Origin: Peptoanaerobacter stomatis
GTDB taxonomy: Bacteria > Bacillota > Clostridia > Peptostreptococcales > Filifactoraceae
Assembly (NCBI RefSeq): GCF_000238095.2
Contig: NZ_JH815227.1
Location: 1 to 64,000 of the forward strand
Direction: 5' to 3'
DNA length: 64,000 nucleotides
Under the pieces are notes generated by a model. That model had not been told where the DNA came from and did not search any database. It was given only the letters and a program-made list of their open reading frames with translations. Of this stretch, positions 52,701-62,732 are shown piece after piece. The position numbers and the translations under genes were made by a program. Position 1 is the stretch's first letter. Every line of letters begins with the position of its first letter.

Positions 52701-55700
52701 TTTTCTTGTTTAATACAAATTTTGATTTTATTTTAGCATTTGTAGCTATTACTGTCTTATCTGCTGTTATTCTCAGTTCACCTGATATTTTTTTACTGTC
52801 CTCAACAGCAGTGTCATATAGCTGTAAGCTGTTTTGACTATAATGAGGCGCAGGAGTTATTTCTGTTATTTTTATATCTCCTTTTTGAACAGTCACTTCT
52901 ATTTTTCCAGAGGCATTTGTAGTAAATATGGTAGTATTATCAGTATTTTTTAGCTTTTCATAGCTACCGTTTATATTATTTTTTCTTTCTATTTCAAATT
53001 TTGCACCTTTTATTAATCTGTTATCATTTGCATCTTTTTTTACTATGCTAAGTTTTACTGTTTCTACCTCATTGTTTATTGTTAGAGGAGTTTCGGCATC
53101 ATTACCACTAACTTTGACATAGTATGGAGCTGATTTTTGGTATCCGTCCGGTGCTTCTACTTCTGTTATCTTATATATACCTTTTGGAAGTTTTTGTTTT
53201 ATTACACCGTTCTCAGAATCTACTTCAGATGTAATAGCCTCATATACTCTGTCTTTGAAATACGGATGTGATTGTAGATTAGTAGGAACTGTTGTGCCAT
53301 TTACAAAACCTGCAGGTACCTTATTTATATCTGCTATATATTTTATAGTGAACTTAACATTATTTACTTTTTGATTTCCTGCTGTTTTTACGATTTTTAG
53401 CGTTCCATAATCTACTGAGTTTGTTTTTTCTATAAGTTTATTTGTATTTTCATCAGTTCCTACTATCAGCTTTGCAGTTCCGTTATCATTTTCTACCTTT
53501 ACTGTTGTTACGGCAGTATCTTTCTTATATGGATCTATTGTAGCTGATTCTTTTAACTCATATTCTCCTACAGCTATGTTCTCAAATGTTGCTATACCGT
53601 TTTGATTGGTACTTACTGTTTTGCTGAACTTTCCTACAATATTTGAATTTGTTTTTTCTGTAAGAGTATACTGTACTCCTTTAAGTGGCAGATTATTTTT
53701 ATCAGCTATATCATCATTCGCACTTTTCTTTTTCACGTCGAAATTTAAGGTTAAAGCTGTGTTTAATATAACAGTGGCATTTTTTTCATCTGTTATTATC
53801 TTTCCAGTATTTTTGTTATTATCATCCACAGTATATATTTTTTTATTATCATTTATTTGAATTCTATATCCTGTAAATATATGATTATCTACTGTGTCAG
53901 AATTTTCATATGATTCAGGTGTTTTATAATCATCAGGTATTTTTTCATATAGTTTGTATGTGCCCACTTCAAGATTATCCCATGAAGCTTGTGCAATATC
54001 ACCGATTTTTGCAGTATATTTTTGGATTTTTACAGCAGATACATCTTGCGAATTTTCATTTGTTCCTTGTAATATAAAAGATACTCCACTCAAATATTTA
54101 TCTCTGCTTACATCTTTTTTAGATATTACAATCTTTGATTTCATTCTGTTGTTTACAAGACTTTTTGTCTCTGTTCTTCCAAGACTTTTATTGCTTGTAT
54201 CGCTATCTCTTGTTATAAAATAAAACGTAGAATCAAGTATATATCCGTCAGGTGCCTTTGTTTCCTTGTAGCCGTATTGTAAATCCGAAATATTTTCAAA
54301 TGTTACTGTTCCACTGCTATCCACTGTCTTTTCATATATTTGAGTTCCTTCTGTTCCGTTTACAGCAGTATACAAGGCTATTTTAGTACCTGTTACAGGA
54401 TGTATGCCGTCACCTGTTTTTGTTATCTTGAGTGTATTATAATCTCTATGGTTGTATATTTCTTTTGAAATATCTGTATTAACTACACTTGCACTTAAAT
54501 CTACATCTATTGATGTATTATTTACTGAGCTTGATGTGAGATTTTTGGTATCGGATAAATCTATATAGCCATAGTAATAATTTGAGCGCATATTTTCTTC
54601 TGTAAGAGTATATTGCCCTTCTTTTACATACAATACATCTCCTTGCACATCTATTATATTACTGTTATCTTCAACAACTTTATATTTTTGTGTAGATGAA
54701 TTTACAGTAAATTTTGCTGTGATATTACTGTCATTCTTATCAGTAAGTGTAAATGTTATATCTTTGTTAAATATTTTAGTTTCATCTGTTCCGTCATATT
54801 TTCTTATTACTTCTTTTTTATTTATTATTAATCTTTTAGCTTTTTTATAGAGTGCATCCGTATTTGTCGCTGTAAGCTCTGTCATAAAGCTTGACTTACT
54901 CACATCCACTTTATTAGACGCTGATGAATTTTCGGTACTTATAAAATCTGTGCTTATTTCAGGCGTAATATAATAAGATATAGAGGGGGCTATTATATCA
55001 TAGATATCTTCTGCTATATCTTCAAACAAAACATAGTCATTAGAAGCTGTATTTTTCTTTAATTCAACTTTTGTTCCTTTTAGTATTATATCTTTGTTAT
55101 TTGCGACTGTATTATCTGTAAAATTTATACCTGCTCCAACAGATGCCCATTGTTTTAAAGTAATGCTGTGTTTTTTCAGTCTTGATATCTTCACTACTAT
55201 TTTATTTTCGGTACATTTATCTAAGACAATCTCATTATTATTTACATTTTTATCAGCAGTAGGTTCACCGTTTATAGATAACAACTCTATTTTATAGTTC
55301 TTTAACTTGACATCACCTGCAGGTATTTGTAATCTTACCTTGTCATTAGTAGAATTTTTAAACATGTCTTGCGTTATAGTATCTACATTAACAACATATT
55401 CATTTGATGATACCAAATTTTTTATAGCGTTTTTTAAAGTAATGGCATCTATCTTTTCGTTATAGCTTGCATTATTTTTACTATACTGTAATGAAATATC
55501 AGGTGCTAATGTGTCATCAAATCTACTGCCTATATCACCTTCAAATTTTATTTTTAATTTATATTCGTTTAGTGATACATCATATTTTACATCTGTTGTT
55601 TTATCTTCTTCTGTTTTTTTGAATTCTGTTGCAAATTCTCTTAGTTTCGGATTTGCAGTAGGGCCTTGTTTTAATATTACTTTTACAAACTTATCCGCTG

Positions 55701-58700
55701 ATATGTTTACAGGTACTTTAGTGTTTATTCCTACTTTTACAGTCTTATATAGTGTTTCCGTAGAAGTTGGACTGTCTTTTATAATCACTTCAAATTCAAG
55801 CTCATTTGGAAATATAGGACATTTTCCATTTTTGCAACAGCTTTCGTTAGTATAGCTTATGTTTATAAGGCTTCCACCTTTAGGAACTATCCGTCTCCCG
55901 CTGCCTTTTCTCTTAAATGTTATTTTAGAGCCGTCTTTTACATCGACTTCTGTCGGATCTTCTTTATAGCTTATCGCATTTTTCAATACTTTTGCATTTT
56001 CGTTATTAACATGAGCATTATATGATATTTTGATAGGCTCCATTATATCTTTTGTAAATCTAATGCTCATAACATGTCTTGCTTTTGAATCTACTGAATA
56101 ATTTACAACATAGTCTGATTCTGGTACTCTTGTACCGTTTGAATAAGTCATTATTAATGAATTTGGCATGAATATCTGATCTTCAGATAATACATCGTAG
56201 ATATAAGTACCTTGAGGTACTTTTTCAGCTATTTGATTAAATATAGCTGTATAGTTTATTTCATAGGCATTTAATTTGTTTTGAACACCTGTTTTATTAA
56301 AGACTTCTCTTATCTTTGTATCTACAATTGCCGTTATATTTACAGAAGTTGAAGGAGGTACACTGATTTCATTTTTAAGCTTAAATTTTGTCTTATTGTA
56401 TATATCAAACTCTGTATTTGTCTTCTCATCATCTGTATACTTAGTATCTATTTGTGTGCTGTATCTTATAGAATAGCCTGTTGTTATAGGATTCAAGAAC
56501 GTTATGGTATATGAGCCGTCTCCATTATAAGTTTTTGTATAATCGGTATTTTCAATTAATTTATGATCCATATCATATTTTATATCGCCATATTTGTTAA
56601 GTTTATATGGATATATATTAAAATTATCTATTATCTTGTGATATCTTTCATCTATGGTTGTAGTATCATCAGGACTGTCTTGTTTTATTGGATATATTTT
56701 TACAGAAGTATTGGCAGGCAAGTTTTCTCCTGCATAATTTATATTTGTAGTCCAATCTATTAATCTGTCCTTAATATCACCGCCATGAAGTGTACCTGAA
56801 ATATTACTGTTATTTTTATATGACTCATCGACCAATTTTTGAGGTATTATATATTCCACTTGATTATTGTTAGTGTTTGCCCCATTATACTTATCTTTCC
56901 AAGTTGCTGTTATTTTATTTGGAAAATGAGTTTTTTCAGTAGATATATTGTCATTTTTTGTAAAATGGGCTACCATTTTTATTTCCAATTTATTGGAAAT
57001 TTCTTTGTTTATTGATAATTTAAAGCCCTCTGTTGCATCCGCTTTTTTCTCAAAAGTAAAATCCGCATCTGTAATACTTGTATCTGAAAAACTGATGTCT
57101 TCTTTTTCTATACTTAAACCTTTGTTTAAAAATGTATCGTCTATAACTATATTTCTCATCGGAGCTCTGTTAGGCTCTACATATATATAAAACAGCATGG
57201 TTTTATTCCCCATGTCCAAGTCGTCATATACTGTTATATAATCATTGTCTTTTTTCTCTGAATGAGTTTTAATATATTTATAGATTCTATTGTGCGTATT
57301 ACCTCCAAGCCCTGCACTTGCGCTCTTACCATCTAATGTCGCAGTATTTACTACATCATTAGGTGCATCTAATAAAGTATCATATTTTATCACATAAGAC
57401 TTATTGCTTTGTTCATTAAAACTTATATTAAAATCTCTTGTTGTATCTGTTATTTCAGATACAGTATATTTATCGGAACCTACCAAGCTTTCGTCTGTAT
57501 ATCTTGCATCCCAATATATATAATCAGGGTGATTTTCATCTTCAATTTTTTGTGGAGTTACTTCATACACTTTTATTGTATCTTTTAATACTTTAATATT
57601 ATCGGTAAGAGCTAAGCCTATGTTGTCATAGACTACAGGTGCTATATTATGTTTGTCAAAATTTACGGATATTTTCCATGTTGACTTGTATCCGTCTGCA
57701 GTTTTTGATATACCGTTCACTGATTTTTTTATATGCATAGACTTTACTATTTCAGCTGTATCGGTAGTGCTGTGATTTTTTCCGGATAATGTAGTTGTAG
57801 CTACATTTTCTATTAAAGACTTTGTTTGTATATTAGATATTTTATTTTTTATAGGTGTATCATATGTTATTTCAAAAGTATCATTTTTTTCGTCGTCATT
57901 TCTTTCAAATTCATATTCAAAATTATTGCCGTTACCTGTTGGAACAACGTCTCTACTTCTATTTTTATCAATATTTTTTATAGTTATTTTTGTAGGTATG
58001 TCTATAGTGTATTCATCAGAATTTATATGATTATTTTCTTTTTTATTACTTGACATAGCTTCTGTAATCTTGATTTTATTGTCTTCAATTACAGTTTTGG
58101 CAGAGTTTAATGTCAATTTCCAGCTTATCTTATCATCGTTGAAGTTCACAAGTTCATGAGTTTTTTCCAACATATCTGCAGGTTTGAAATCTACTTCAGC
58201 TTCTGATGTAGTGTTGGAAAACTGCGCCAGATTTTTTATACGTGTAGAGGTAGTACTGTTTGCTACCACATCTTCTTTAACAGGTGTAATAAACTCTATT
58301 CTTATAGGATAATCTATTTGTTCATTTACTGTTATAGTTGCTACATTACCGGATATAGACTTACTTACACCGCTGATAATCTCATCAGCAATTTCTTTGT
58401 TTCCATTTAAATCAATATTCAATTTTTTTGCTACAACAGTTGTATTATTGTCAAATATAACTTCATTTGGTATATTTTCTATTATGTTAAAATTTGAAAT
58501 AGTTTCAGAAAATAAGTTGATATCAATAAACCATCTTATACTGTTTGCTTCTTGCAATCCTGATTTTTGTATAGATGATGTTATACCTTTTGGTGCAATA
58601 TTTACAGTCAATATTGTATTTCCGTTGTCAAAAGGAACTTCTATCTTTGTTTTAGTATGGTCCTGCACTTTAATCTTAGTAGGTAATTTGAGTATATATT

Positions 58701-59235
58701 CGGCAGGCTGTGATGTCAGCACGATATCTTCAAGACATTTTAAAATAATATGTTTCTTACCGTCAGAACCAATTTGTATTTTATAAGTAAATCCGCTATC
58801 TGTATATTCATTATCTTCAAATGTAGATAAATCTACAGGGTAATCAGGAAGTGTTATATCTATAATATCATCTTTTCTTATAGTTTCTTTTATTTTTGTG
58901 TCAATTTTTAAATTAAGTAGTGTATCTAATGTTATATGGGCATCATCGAAAACTTTTTTATCAGTCAAATCAAGAGTTGTTTCATTGTCTTCTCCGGCAT
59001 TACTCAACACTTTTTGTAAGACTATATTAGCCTCAAAATTAGAAAAAGTTATGCCTCCTCTTGCAGTGCCTGCCCCTCCAAACATCATTTGATTTCCGGT
59101 AGTGCTACTTACTGTATTTAAACTGTTTATATCCTCAGCTAATACATTGATATAAGGATATTGCATATTAATAAATATCCCTATAGCTAACAAAATGCTA
59201 AATATTTTTTTATACTTTTTTATAAATTTATACAT
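49765..59235 (-). CDS. Giant LPXTG-anchored surface adhesin with Ig-like and SpaA/Cna-B domains
   Basis: 3156 residues in one intact frame. A signal peptide (1-34) precedes about six tandem adhesin-type domains (about 60-1130), each ending in a motif like IKNLAQFSN, IENVATTTLSG, VNTATLDG or LKNAISYKED. A short cysteine cluster CCKNGKC (1133-1139) follows, then a transition region. About thirteen SpaA/Cna-B prealbumin-like domains (about 1465-2870) end in motifs such as YGYKETKAPDGY, YKITEVEAPDGY and YTIKEIKAPSGY, with Lys and Glu placed for isopeptide bonds. A glycine-rich stretch, an Asn/Thr/Pro linker, LPKTG (3124-3128), a hydrophobic helix and a Lys/Arg tail complete it. Sortase would link it to the wall. 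It has a strong GGAGG site. The ligand is unknown. Confidence 0.93.
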   Translation of the reverse strand: MYKFIKKYKKIFSILLAIGIFINMQYPYINVLAEDINSLNTVSSTTGNQMMFGGAGTARGGITFSNFEANIVLQKVLSNAGEDNETTLDLTDKKVFDDAHITLDTLLNLKIDTKIKETIRKDDIIDITLPDYPVDLSTFEDNEYTDSGFTYKIQIGSDGKKHIILKCLEDIVLTSQPAEYILKLPTKIKVQDHTKTKIEVPFDNGNTILTVNIAPKGITSSIQKSGLQEANSIRWFIDINLFSETISNFNIIENIPNEVIFDNNTTVVAKKLNIDLNGNKEIADEIISGVSKSISGNVATITVNEQIDYPIRIEFITPVKEDVVANSTTSTRIKNLAQFSNTTSEAEVDFKPADMLEKTHELVNFNDDKISWKLTLNSAKTVIEDNKIKITEAMSSNKKENNHINSDEYTIDIPTKITIKNIDKNRSRDVVPTGNGNNFEYEFERNDDEKNDTFEITYDTPIKNKISNIQTKSLIENVATTTLSGKNHSTTDTAEIVKSMHIKKSVNGISKTADGYKSTWKISVNFDKHNIAPVVYDNIGLALTDNIKVLKDTIKVYEVTPQKIEDENHPDYIYWDARYTDESLVGSDKYTVSEITDTTRDFNISFNEQSNKSYVIKYDTLLDAPNDVVNTATLDGKSASAGLGGNTHNRIYKYIKTHSEKKDNDYITVYDDLDMGNKTMLFYIYVEPNRAPMRNIVIDDTFLNKGLSIEKEDISFSDTSITDADFTFEKKADATEGFKLSINKEISNKLEIKMVAHFTKNDNISTEKTHFPNKITATWKDKYNGANTNNNQVEYIIPQKLVDESYKNNSNISGTLHGGDIKDRLIDWTTNINYAGENLPANTSVKIYPIKQDSPDDTTTIDERYHKIIDNFNIYPYKLNKYGDIKYDMDHKLIENTDYTKTYNGDGSYTITFLNPITTGYSIRYSTQIDTKYTDDEKTNTEFDIYNKTKFKLKNEISVPPSTSVNITAIVDTKIREVFNKTGVQNKLNAYEINYTAIFNQIAEKVPQGTYIYDVLSEDQIFMPNSLIMTYSNGTRVPESDYVVNYSVDSKARHVMSIRFTKDIMEPIKISYNAHVNNENAKVLKNAISYKEDPTEVDVKDGSKITFKRKGSGRRIVPKGGSLINISYTNESCCKNGKCPIFPNELEFEVIIKDSPTSTETLYKTVKVGINTKVPVNISADKFVKVILKQGPTANPKLREFATEFKKTEEDKTTDVKYDVSLNEYKLKIKFEGDIGSRFDDTLAPDISLQYSKNNASYNEKIDAITLKNAIKNLVSSNEYVVNVDTITQDMFKNSTNDKVRLQIPAGDVKLKNYKIELLSINGEPTADKNVNNNEIVLDKCTENKIVVKISRLKKHSITLKQWASVGAGINFTDNTVANNKDIILKGTKVELKKNTASNDYVLFEDIAEDIYDIIAPSISYYITPEISTDFISTENSSASNKVDVSKSSFMTELTATNTDALYKKAKRLIINKKEVIRKYDGTDETKIFNKDITFTLTDKNDSNITAKFTVNSSTQKYKVVEDNSNIIDVQGDVLYVKEGQYTLTEENMRSNYYYGYIDLSDTKNLTSSSVNNTSIDVDLSASVVNTDISKEIYNHRDYNTLKITKTGDGIHPVTGTKIALYTAVNGTEGTQIYEKTVDSSGTVTFENISDLQYGYKETKAPDGYILDSTFYFITRDSDTSNKSLGRTETKSLVNNRMKSKIVISKKDVSRDKYLSGVSFILQGTNENSQDVSAVKIQKYTAKIGDIAQASWDNLEVGTYKLYEKIPDDYKTPESYENSDTVDNHIFTGYRIQINDNKKIYTVDDNNKNTGKIITDEKNATVILNTALTLNFDVKKKSANDDIADKNNLPLKGVQYTLTEKTNSNIVGKFSKTVSTNQNGIATFENIAVGEYELKESATIDPYKKDTAVTTVKVENDNGTAKLIVGTDENTNKLIEKTNSVDYGTLKIVKTAGNQKVNNVKFTIKYIADINKVPAGFVNGTTVPTNLQSHPYFKDRVYEAITSEVDSENGVIKQKLPKGIYKITEVEAPDGYQKSAPYYVKVSGNDAETPLTINNEVETVKLSIVKKDANDNRLIKGAKFEIERKNNINGSYEKLKNTDNTTIFTTNASGKIEVTVQKGDIKITEITPAPHYSQNSLQLYDTAVEDSKKISGELRITADKTVIATNAKIKSKFVLNKKSVTRDNNSVNFENVEFKLYETDENYTKLDNVADYTFTTDADGKIEEEIDTGYYVIEETRKAGYTANIVANDNGTPILSNNLSFKKDINADTNISVENKPIYVKFKITKIKKGTTTPVQGATVAIFDKNDIKIAEATSGADGVMNFDATYLNGVKKYDGILWQEGLYYKELNRPNGYFLNDKKHNITLADDVSLNDSTINYTLGNKQILGEIKVITYSRNKLTNAEAKLGNIKVELEKYDGTSWQKIREATTDNNGEFVFTTLEEGKYRVVEKYASNTEVLKGYEQVDKEATTTKGGVITEVEIKPASADGKDTNGVTNHTLYISHEAFFGSLTINKKDTDGNKLTGVEFGLYDDSDKKIDTLITNDGTVKKENLIFGNYYIKEEKTPNNILMNTSKIDFSINYGNRDVVKDITNNKFEAKIEVSVIDSETNEPVDDTEISIINIGEKITDSTGKIIYTNVPKGKHNISISKVNPNYLPNHTVKKVELKDADNNTIIKIEYKLTKIRTGIILTKTDEKTGEKLQGIEFELKGTKVGNTTAIVKTTDEKGKIIFDNLIYDTYTIKETQTKEEYRLLEDAITVELNQENLVLDVKNTKKTGLLEFVTVDKNNKKPLRNAHIEIYKGNKKIATFVTNDMGTVDTVNTTDKNIYVRNDQATNKNQIVMPIGNYTIKEIKAPSGYELKKESMGFEISLDTVTPVTLENEPSPSSSDDEINGGNSGGFGGGGAGGNGGGIGDGGGGSSQTIPGIIFSLSNTSNNTTQMNTPESVTKSNTPENLTLNTFANIVPIQIDIPNENSAQKKEDNLKQIYNASKTPNGQMPVNIKPDKPETNTDNNRHEQSNNTAPDGNESATKPNSTTTDNTKDKSNVEKIKKAIESKNVYEIVDKQNRHIGNARVVLKDDGVFLEFVNDSDVPLSGKIKYDEDDNSIELIEENIPLSQINFENKTLPKTGSNSNKTTTISGFALILLAILLKRKNKNI

Positions 59236-59863
59236 ATTTTACCTCCATGTAAAATATAAAAATGTATGTATAGAATATATTTTCACATAGCGATTAGCAG
59301 TATTATTCTGCGATATATTTATACTACAAACAACAATATTTTTTTAATCGATAGTTATACTAAAACCTAATTAAATAGCTATAAATAAAAATGCTACATT
59401 AAAAGTATTTTTATCAGGACTACGACATCGTTAGTAATCTTATTGTTCAAAGACATTCAAACGGATTTTATTTTTTTAAATAGGTTTTAGTATTATAAGA
59501 TGAATTCTTCAAAAATATTATAGTTAATTTTTACTATCTTACATCTTTTATTTATTATCAAATAATTCATTTAAATCATTATAACATACTACAAATGTAT
59601 TAATCAATAATTGAAGTAGTTTAATTTCTAATTTAAATTCATAAAAAATTTAAACCATTTTAGCATATGGCTAATAATTATATTTACCTATTATAGTTTA
59701 TTTTTTTATAATATACCTGCAACATAAAGAATTATACAAAGCTCAATTATATGTTTATAATCCATACATTTAAAATCAAAATAACAGTATTATTATTAAA
59801 ACTTTTTTTGATCAAAAATATTAAATTTTAGTTTAGAAATTTTTAAAACAGCTCTATTTTCAA
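59236..59863. other. Intergenic region between the adhesin and CapA-like genes
   Basis: 628 bp, no gene. It contains the adhesin promoter region (not resolved), a MITE-like element (59355-59496) and more AT-rich sequence without recognisable features. Confidence 0.5.
59355..59496. repeat. MITE-like intergenic element, longer form
   Basis: About 142 bp bounded by TACTAAAACCTAATTAAA (59358-59375) and, in reverse complement, TACTAAAACCTATTTAAA (59476-59493), one mismatch in 18. The interior is not similar to the 118-bp form by eye, but the ends belong to the same TATACTAAAA group. Confidence 0.65.
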
Positions 59864-60976
59864 TTACAAACTTCCGTTTAATATCCTATTTACTTTATCA
59901 ATACTTTCCTGCTCTGTCATCTCTATAGGAGTATATTTTTGTGTATAGCCTCCCATCCACCAAATAGGCACATTTTTATAAATAGGTGTTATTTGACCAT
60001 TTTCATCCATATCAAGCGTAAGTTCTACAAGCAAACCTTCAGGATTTTTAGAGCTTCTGTAATTTACAAATAAAAAATTCCCTAATGAATAATATATTTT
60101 CTTGCCATTGTAATCTTCTATTCTTTGAATGGCATGAGGGTGATGTCCATACACCATATCTGCACCTAAATCTATGAATTTTCTCGCCATTATTTCTTGT
60201 CTTTCAAGCACTATATTGTCTTCTTGACCTCCGCCGTGCATAGCAACTATTATAAAATTACAGCCTTGTGATTTTAAATTATCTATATCTTCTTTTATAG
60301 TTTCATCTGACGGATGAGAGGAATTAAAAGCATAATACCCTGCCATCCCAAGTTTGATATCATCTTTAACAAAAGTTTGAACTCTATGAACCTTTATATT
60401 TCCAAGTTCAGGATCGTTTGAGTCTACAAGATTTGTTCCAAAATACTTTATACCTTTTTCGTCAAGCAACTGCATACTCTCATCAAAACCTGCCTGCAAA
60501 TAGTCTTGCATATGGTTGTTAACTACATTTACATACATTATATTATTGGCTGTAAGTATGTCTATATAATCTTTTGAATAGGATTTATAAGTATATATTT
60601 TCCCTTGTTGCATTGTATTTAAGTCAGTAAATACATTTTCCAAGTTGGTTATATTTATATCCGCATTTTTAAAATATTTTTCCAACCCCTTCAAAAAATA
60701 TCCTGCACCGTTTTGTCTGAACACATCTTCAAAATATATTCTCTGTCCGTAAAAAGATGCTACGCTTGTATCACCGGTCATAGTTATTACCATTTTTTGA
60801 GCTTTGAACTTAGGAATTTGTTCTACTTCTTTTTCCTCTTTTTTGCTTTCTTCTATGTTTTCAACCTCATTATTTATAATCTCTTTACTTGTATTTTCAG
60901 CTTTATTATTACTTGCACAGCCCACGAACATACAAGACAGTACGATTATAAATACAATCCATAACTTGTTTTTCAT
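59864..60976 (-). CDS. CapA-like lipoprotein (PGA_cap metallophosphatase fold)
   Basis: 370 residues. A type II signal peptide ends VGCAS with lipidated Cys20. The PGA_cap domain (about 60-335) shows MTGDTSVASF, ITNLENVFTD, NVVNNHMQDY, VAMHGGGQED and GADMVYGHHPHAIQRIEDYNGKKIYYSLGNFLF, the metal-binding motifs of the calcineurin-like CapA family. CapA proteins are linked to poly-gamma-glutamate capsule making, but no capB or capC is nearby and many homologues are not capsule genes. It is outside the cell on the membrane. Monocistronic by position. Confidence 0.88.
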   Translation of the reverse strand: MKNKLWIVFIIVLSCMFVGCASNNKAENTSKEIINNEVENIEESKKEEKEVEQIPKFKAQKMVITMTGDTSVASFYGQRIYFEDVFRQNGAGYFLKGLEKYFKNADINITNLENVFTDLNTMQQGKIYTYKSYSKDYIDILTANNIMYVNVVNNHMQDYLQAGFDESMQLLDEKGIKYFGTNLVDSNDPELGNIKVHRVQTFVKDDIKLGMAGYYAFNSSHPSDETIKEDIDNLKSQGCNFIIVAMHGGGQEDNIVLERQEIMARKFIDLGADMVYGHHPHAIQRIEDYNGKKIYYSLGNFLFVNYRSSKNPEGLLVELTLDMDENGQITPIYKNVPIWWMGGYTQKYTPIEMTEQESIDKVNRILNGSL

Positions 60977-61270
60977 ATTTCACACTCCTAAATATAATAC
61001 TGGATTTAAATATTGAATAAAAATTTGTACTTGTATTTTTACATTTAGCAAAAAATATATTGTTGATAAAAATATCACACATTGTCATATTTAGATTATA
61101 GCAATTATATTAAAGCTTGTTAAGATTTTTTTACAATATACTTTAAAATTTACAAGTTTTTTAATTGTATATTTTTTAAAATATAGTATAATTATAAATT
61201 ATGTTTTTACACTATAATTCAAAATTATAGATTTATAAAACTGACTACACATTATCAGGAGGCATTATAC
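60977..61270. other. Divergent intergenic region between the CapA-like gene and ilvA
   Basis: 294 bp with a promoter candidate for ilvA (61165-61192). No T-box leader or other riboswitch is recognised. Confidence 0.45.
61165..61192 (+). promoter_or_regulatory. Promoter candidate for ilvA
   Basis: TTGTAT (61165-61170), 16-bp spacer, TATAAT (61187-61192), with a leader of about 70 nt. Confidence 0.5.
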
Positions 61271-62503
61271 ATGAATTTTAATGAACCGCTGTTTTTAGAA
61301 AAGTTGTCTTCTCTCGACTTTGAAGAAGCCGAAAATGCTATGAAAGATGTATTAAAACCTACGCCACTTATAAAAAGTGATCTTCTCAGCTCTATGTGCG
61401 AGAATCAGGTTTATCTAAAACCTGAATGTCTACAAAAAACAGGCTCTTTTAAAATAAGAGGCGCTTACAATAAAATAAGAAAATTGACAGATGACGAAAG
61501 AAAAAAAGGAGTAGTAGCATCATCAGCCGGCAATCACGCACAAGGTGTAGCATTTTCTGCAAAAAAAATAGGCATAAATGCCACAATAGTAATGCCCACT
61601 ACAACACCACTTATCAAAGTAAACTCTACAAAATCTTACGGAGCAAACGTCATACTTCATGGAGAAGTATATGATGAAGCCTATGAAGAATCAAGAAGAT
61701 TGGAAAAAGAATATGGATATGTGTATATCCATCCATTTAACGATTTTGATGTAATTGAAGGTCAAGGCACTATCGCAAACGAAATTTTAAAAGAATTACC
61801 CGATGCTGATTATATATTAGTACCTGTTGGCGGTGGCGGACTTATAAGCGGAATAGTATTATCCGCTCTTAGAATAAATCCTAAAATAAGAATAATAGGC
61901 GTTGAGCCAACCGGAGCCAATGCTATGAAGCAATCTCTTATAAACGGTCATCTCACAAATCTTGAAACTGTTAATACAATAGCTGACGGTGTGGCTGTAA
62001 AAAATCCTGGGGATATAACATATAACATAATAAAAAATAATGTCAGCGAGATAATCGAAGTATCAGATTTTGATATAATGGAATCATTTTTATTGCTCTT
62101 GCAAAATCATAAAATCGTATCAGAAAATTCCGGTACACTTACCGTATCAGCACTCAATAAGTTAAAATGCAAAAATAAAAAAGTCGTATCTCTTATAAGT
62201 GGCGGTAACATAGATGTGCTTACTATATCTTCGCTTATCAACAAAGGTCTTATATCAATGGGAAGAATATTTTGCTTTTCCGTTACTTTACCGGATGTTC
62301 CTGGACAGTTGCTAAAAATAGCACAAGCATTAGCCGAAACAGGCGCAAACGTAGTTAAATTAGACCACAATCAATTCAAATCATACAACAGATTTAACAA
62401 CGTTGCATTAGAAGTAACAGTTGAAACAAATGGACACAGCCACATAGAGCAAATCGTAGATAATCTCATAGAAAAAGGCTATCATATAACAAGAATTTAT
62501 TAA
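61271..62503 (+). CDS. ilvA: Threonine ammonia-lyase (threonine dehydratase)
   Basis: 410 residues. It deaminates threonine to 2-oxobutanoate with PLP. The PLP lysine is K61 in KTGSFKIRGA, the phosphate loop is VPVGGGGLISG (near 185-195), and SAGNHAQGVAFSA is present. A C-terminal ACT domain (about 330-405) makes it the ~400-residue form common in clostridia, intermediate between the catabolic TdcB type and biosynthetic IlvA with two ACT-like domains. AGGAGG precedes the start. It has no isoleucine-pathway neighbours here, so a catabolic role is possible. Confidence 0.93.
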   Translation: MNFNEPLFLEKLSSLDFEEAENAMKDVLKPTPLIKSDLLSSMCENQVYLKPECLQKTGSFKIRGAYNKIRKLTDDERKKGVVASSAGNHAQGVAFSAKKIGINATIVMPTTTPLIKVNSTKSYGANVILHGEVYDEAYEESRRLEKEYGYVYIHPFNDFDVIEGQGTIANEILKELPDADYILVPVGGGGLISGIVLSALRINPKIRIIGVEPTGANAMKQSLINGHLTNLETVNTIADGVAVKNPGDITYNIIKNNVSEIIEVSDFDIMESFLLLLQNHKIVSENSGTLTVSALNKLKCKNKKVVSLISGGNIDVLTISSLINKGLISMGRIFCFSVTLPDVPGQLLKIAQALAETGANVVKLDHNQFKSYNRFNNVALEVTVETNGHSHIEQIVDNLIEKGYHITRIY

Positions 62504-62694
62504 TTTCATTGATTAATAATAAAAAACTGTTAAATAGTAATGTAATTGTACTACAACAAAATCATTGATAATTTATAAGATTCAGTAATGTCATAAAACA
62601 TAAAATTCTTGACATTATAAACGTACTATTACTGTTAATTATGTCTTATAATTATCAAAAAAATATTGATTATTTTAACTTTCAGTATAAATAT

Positions 62695-62727
62695 AAAAAC
62701 ACCGCCTATATGACGGTGTTTTTATAT
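62695..62727 (-). terminator. tsf terminator
   Basis: AAAAACACCG/CGGTGTTTTT stem followed by TATATTT on the minus strand; it begins a few bases after the tsf stop. Confidence 0.85.
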
Positions 62728-62732
62728 TTATA

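Noticed and set aside
49901-59092. Plus-strand open frames opposite the giant adhesin
   Set aside because: They are fragments antisense to one continuous, domain-rich frame and have no ribosome-binding sites or family features.
59864-60976. Poly-gamma-glutamate capsule locus
   Set aside because: Only a CapA-like protein is present; no capB, capC or capD gene adjoins it.
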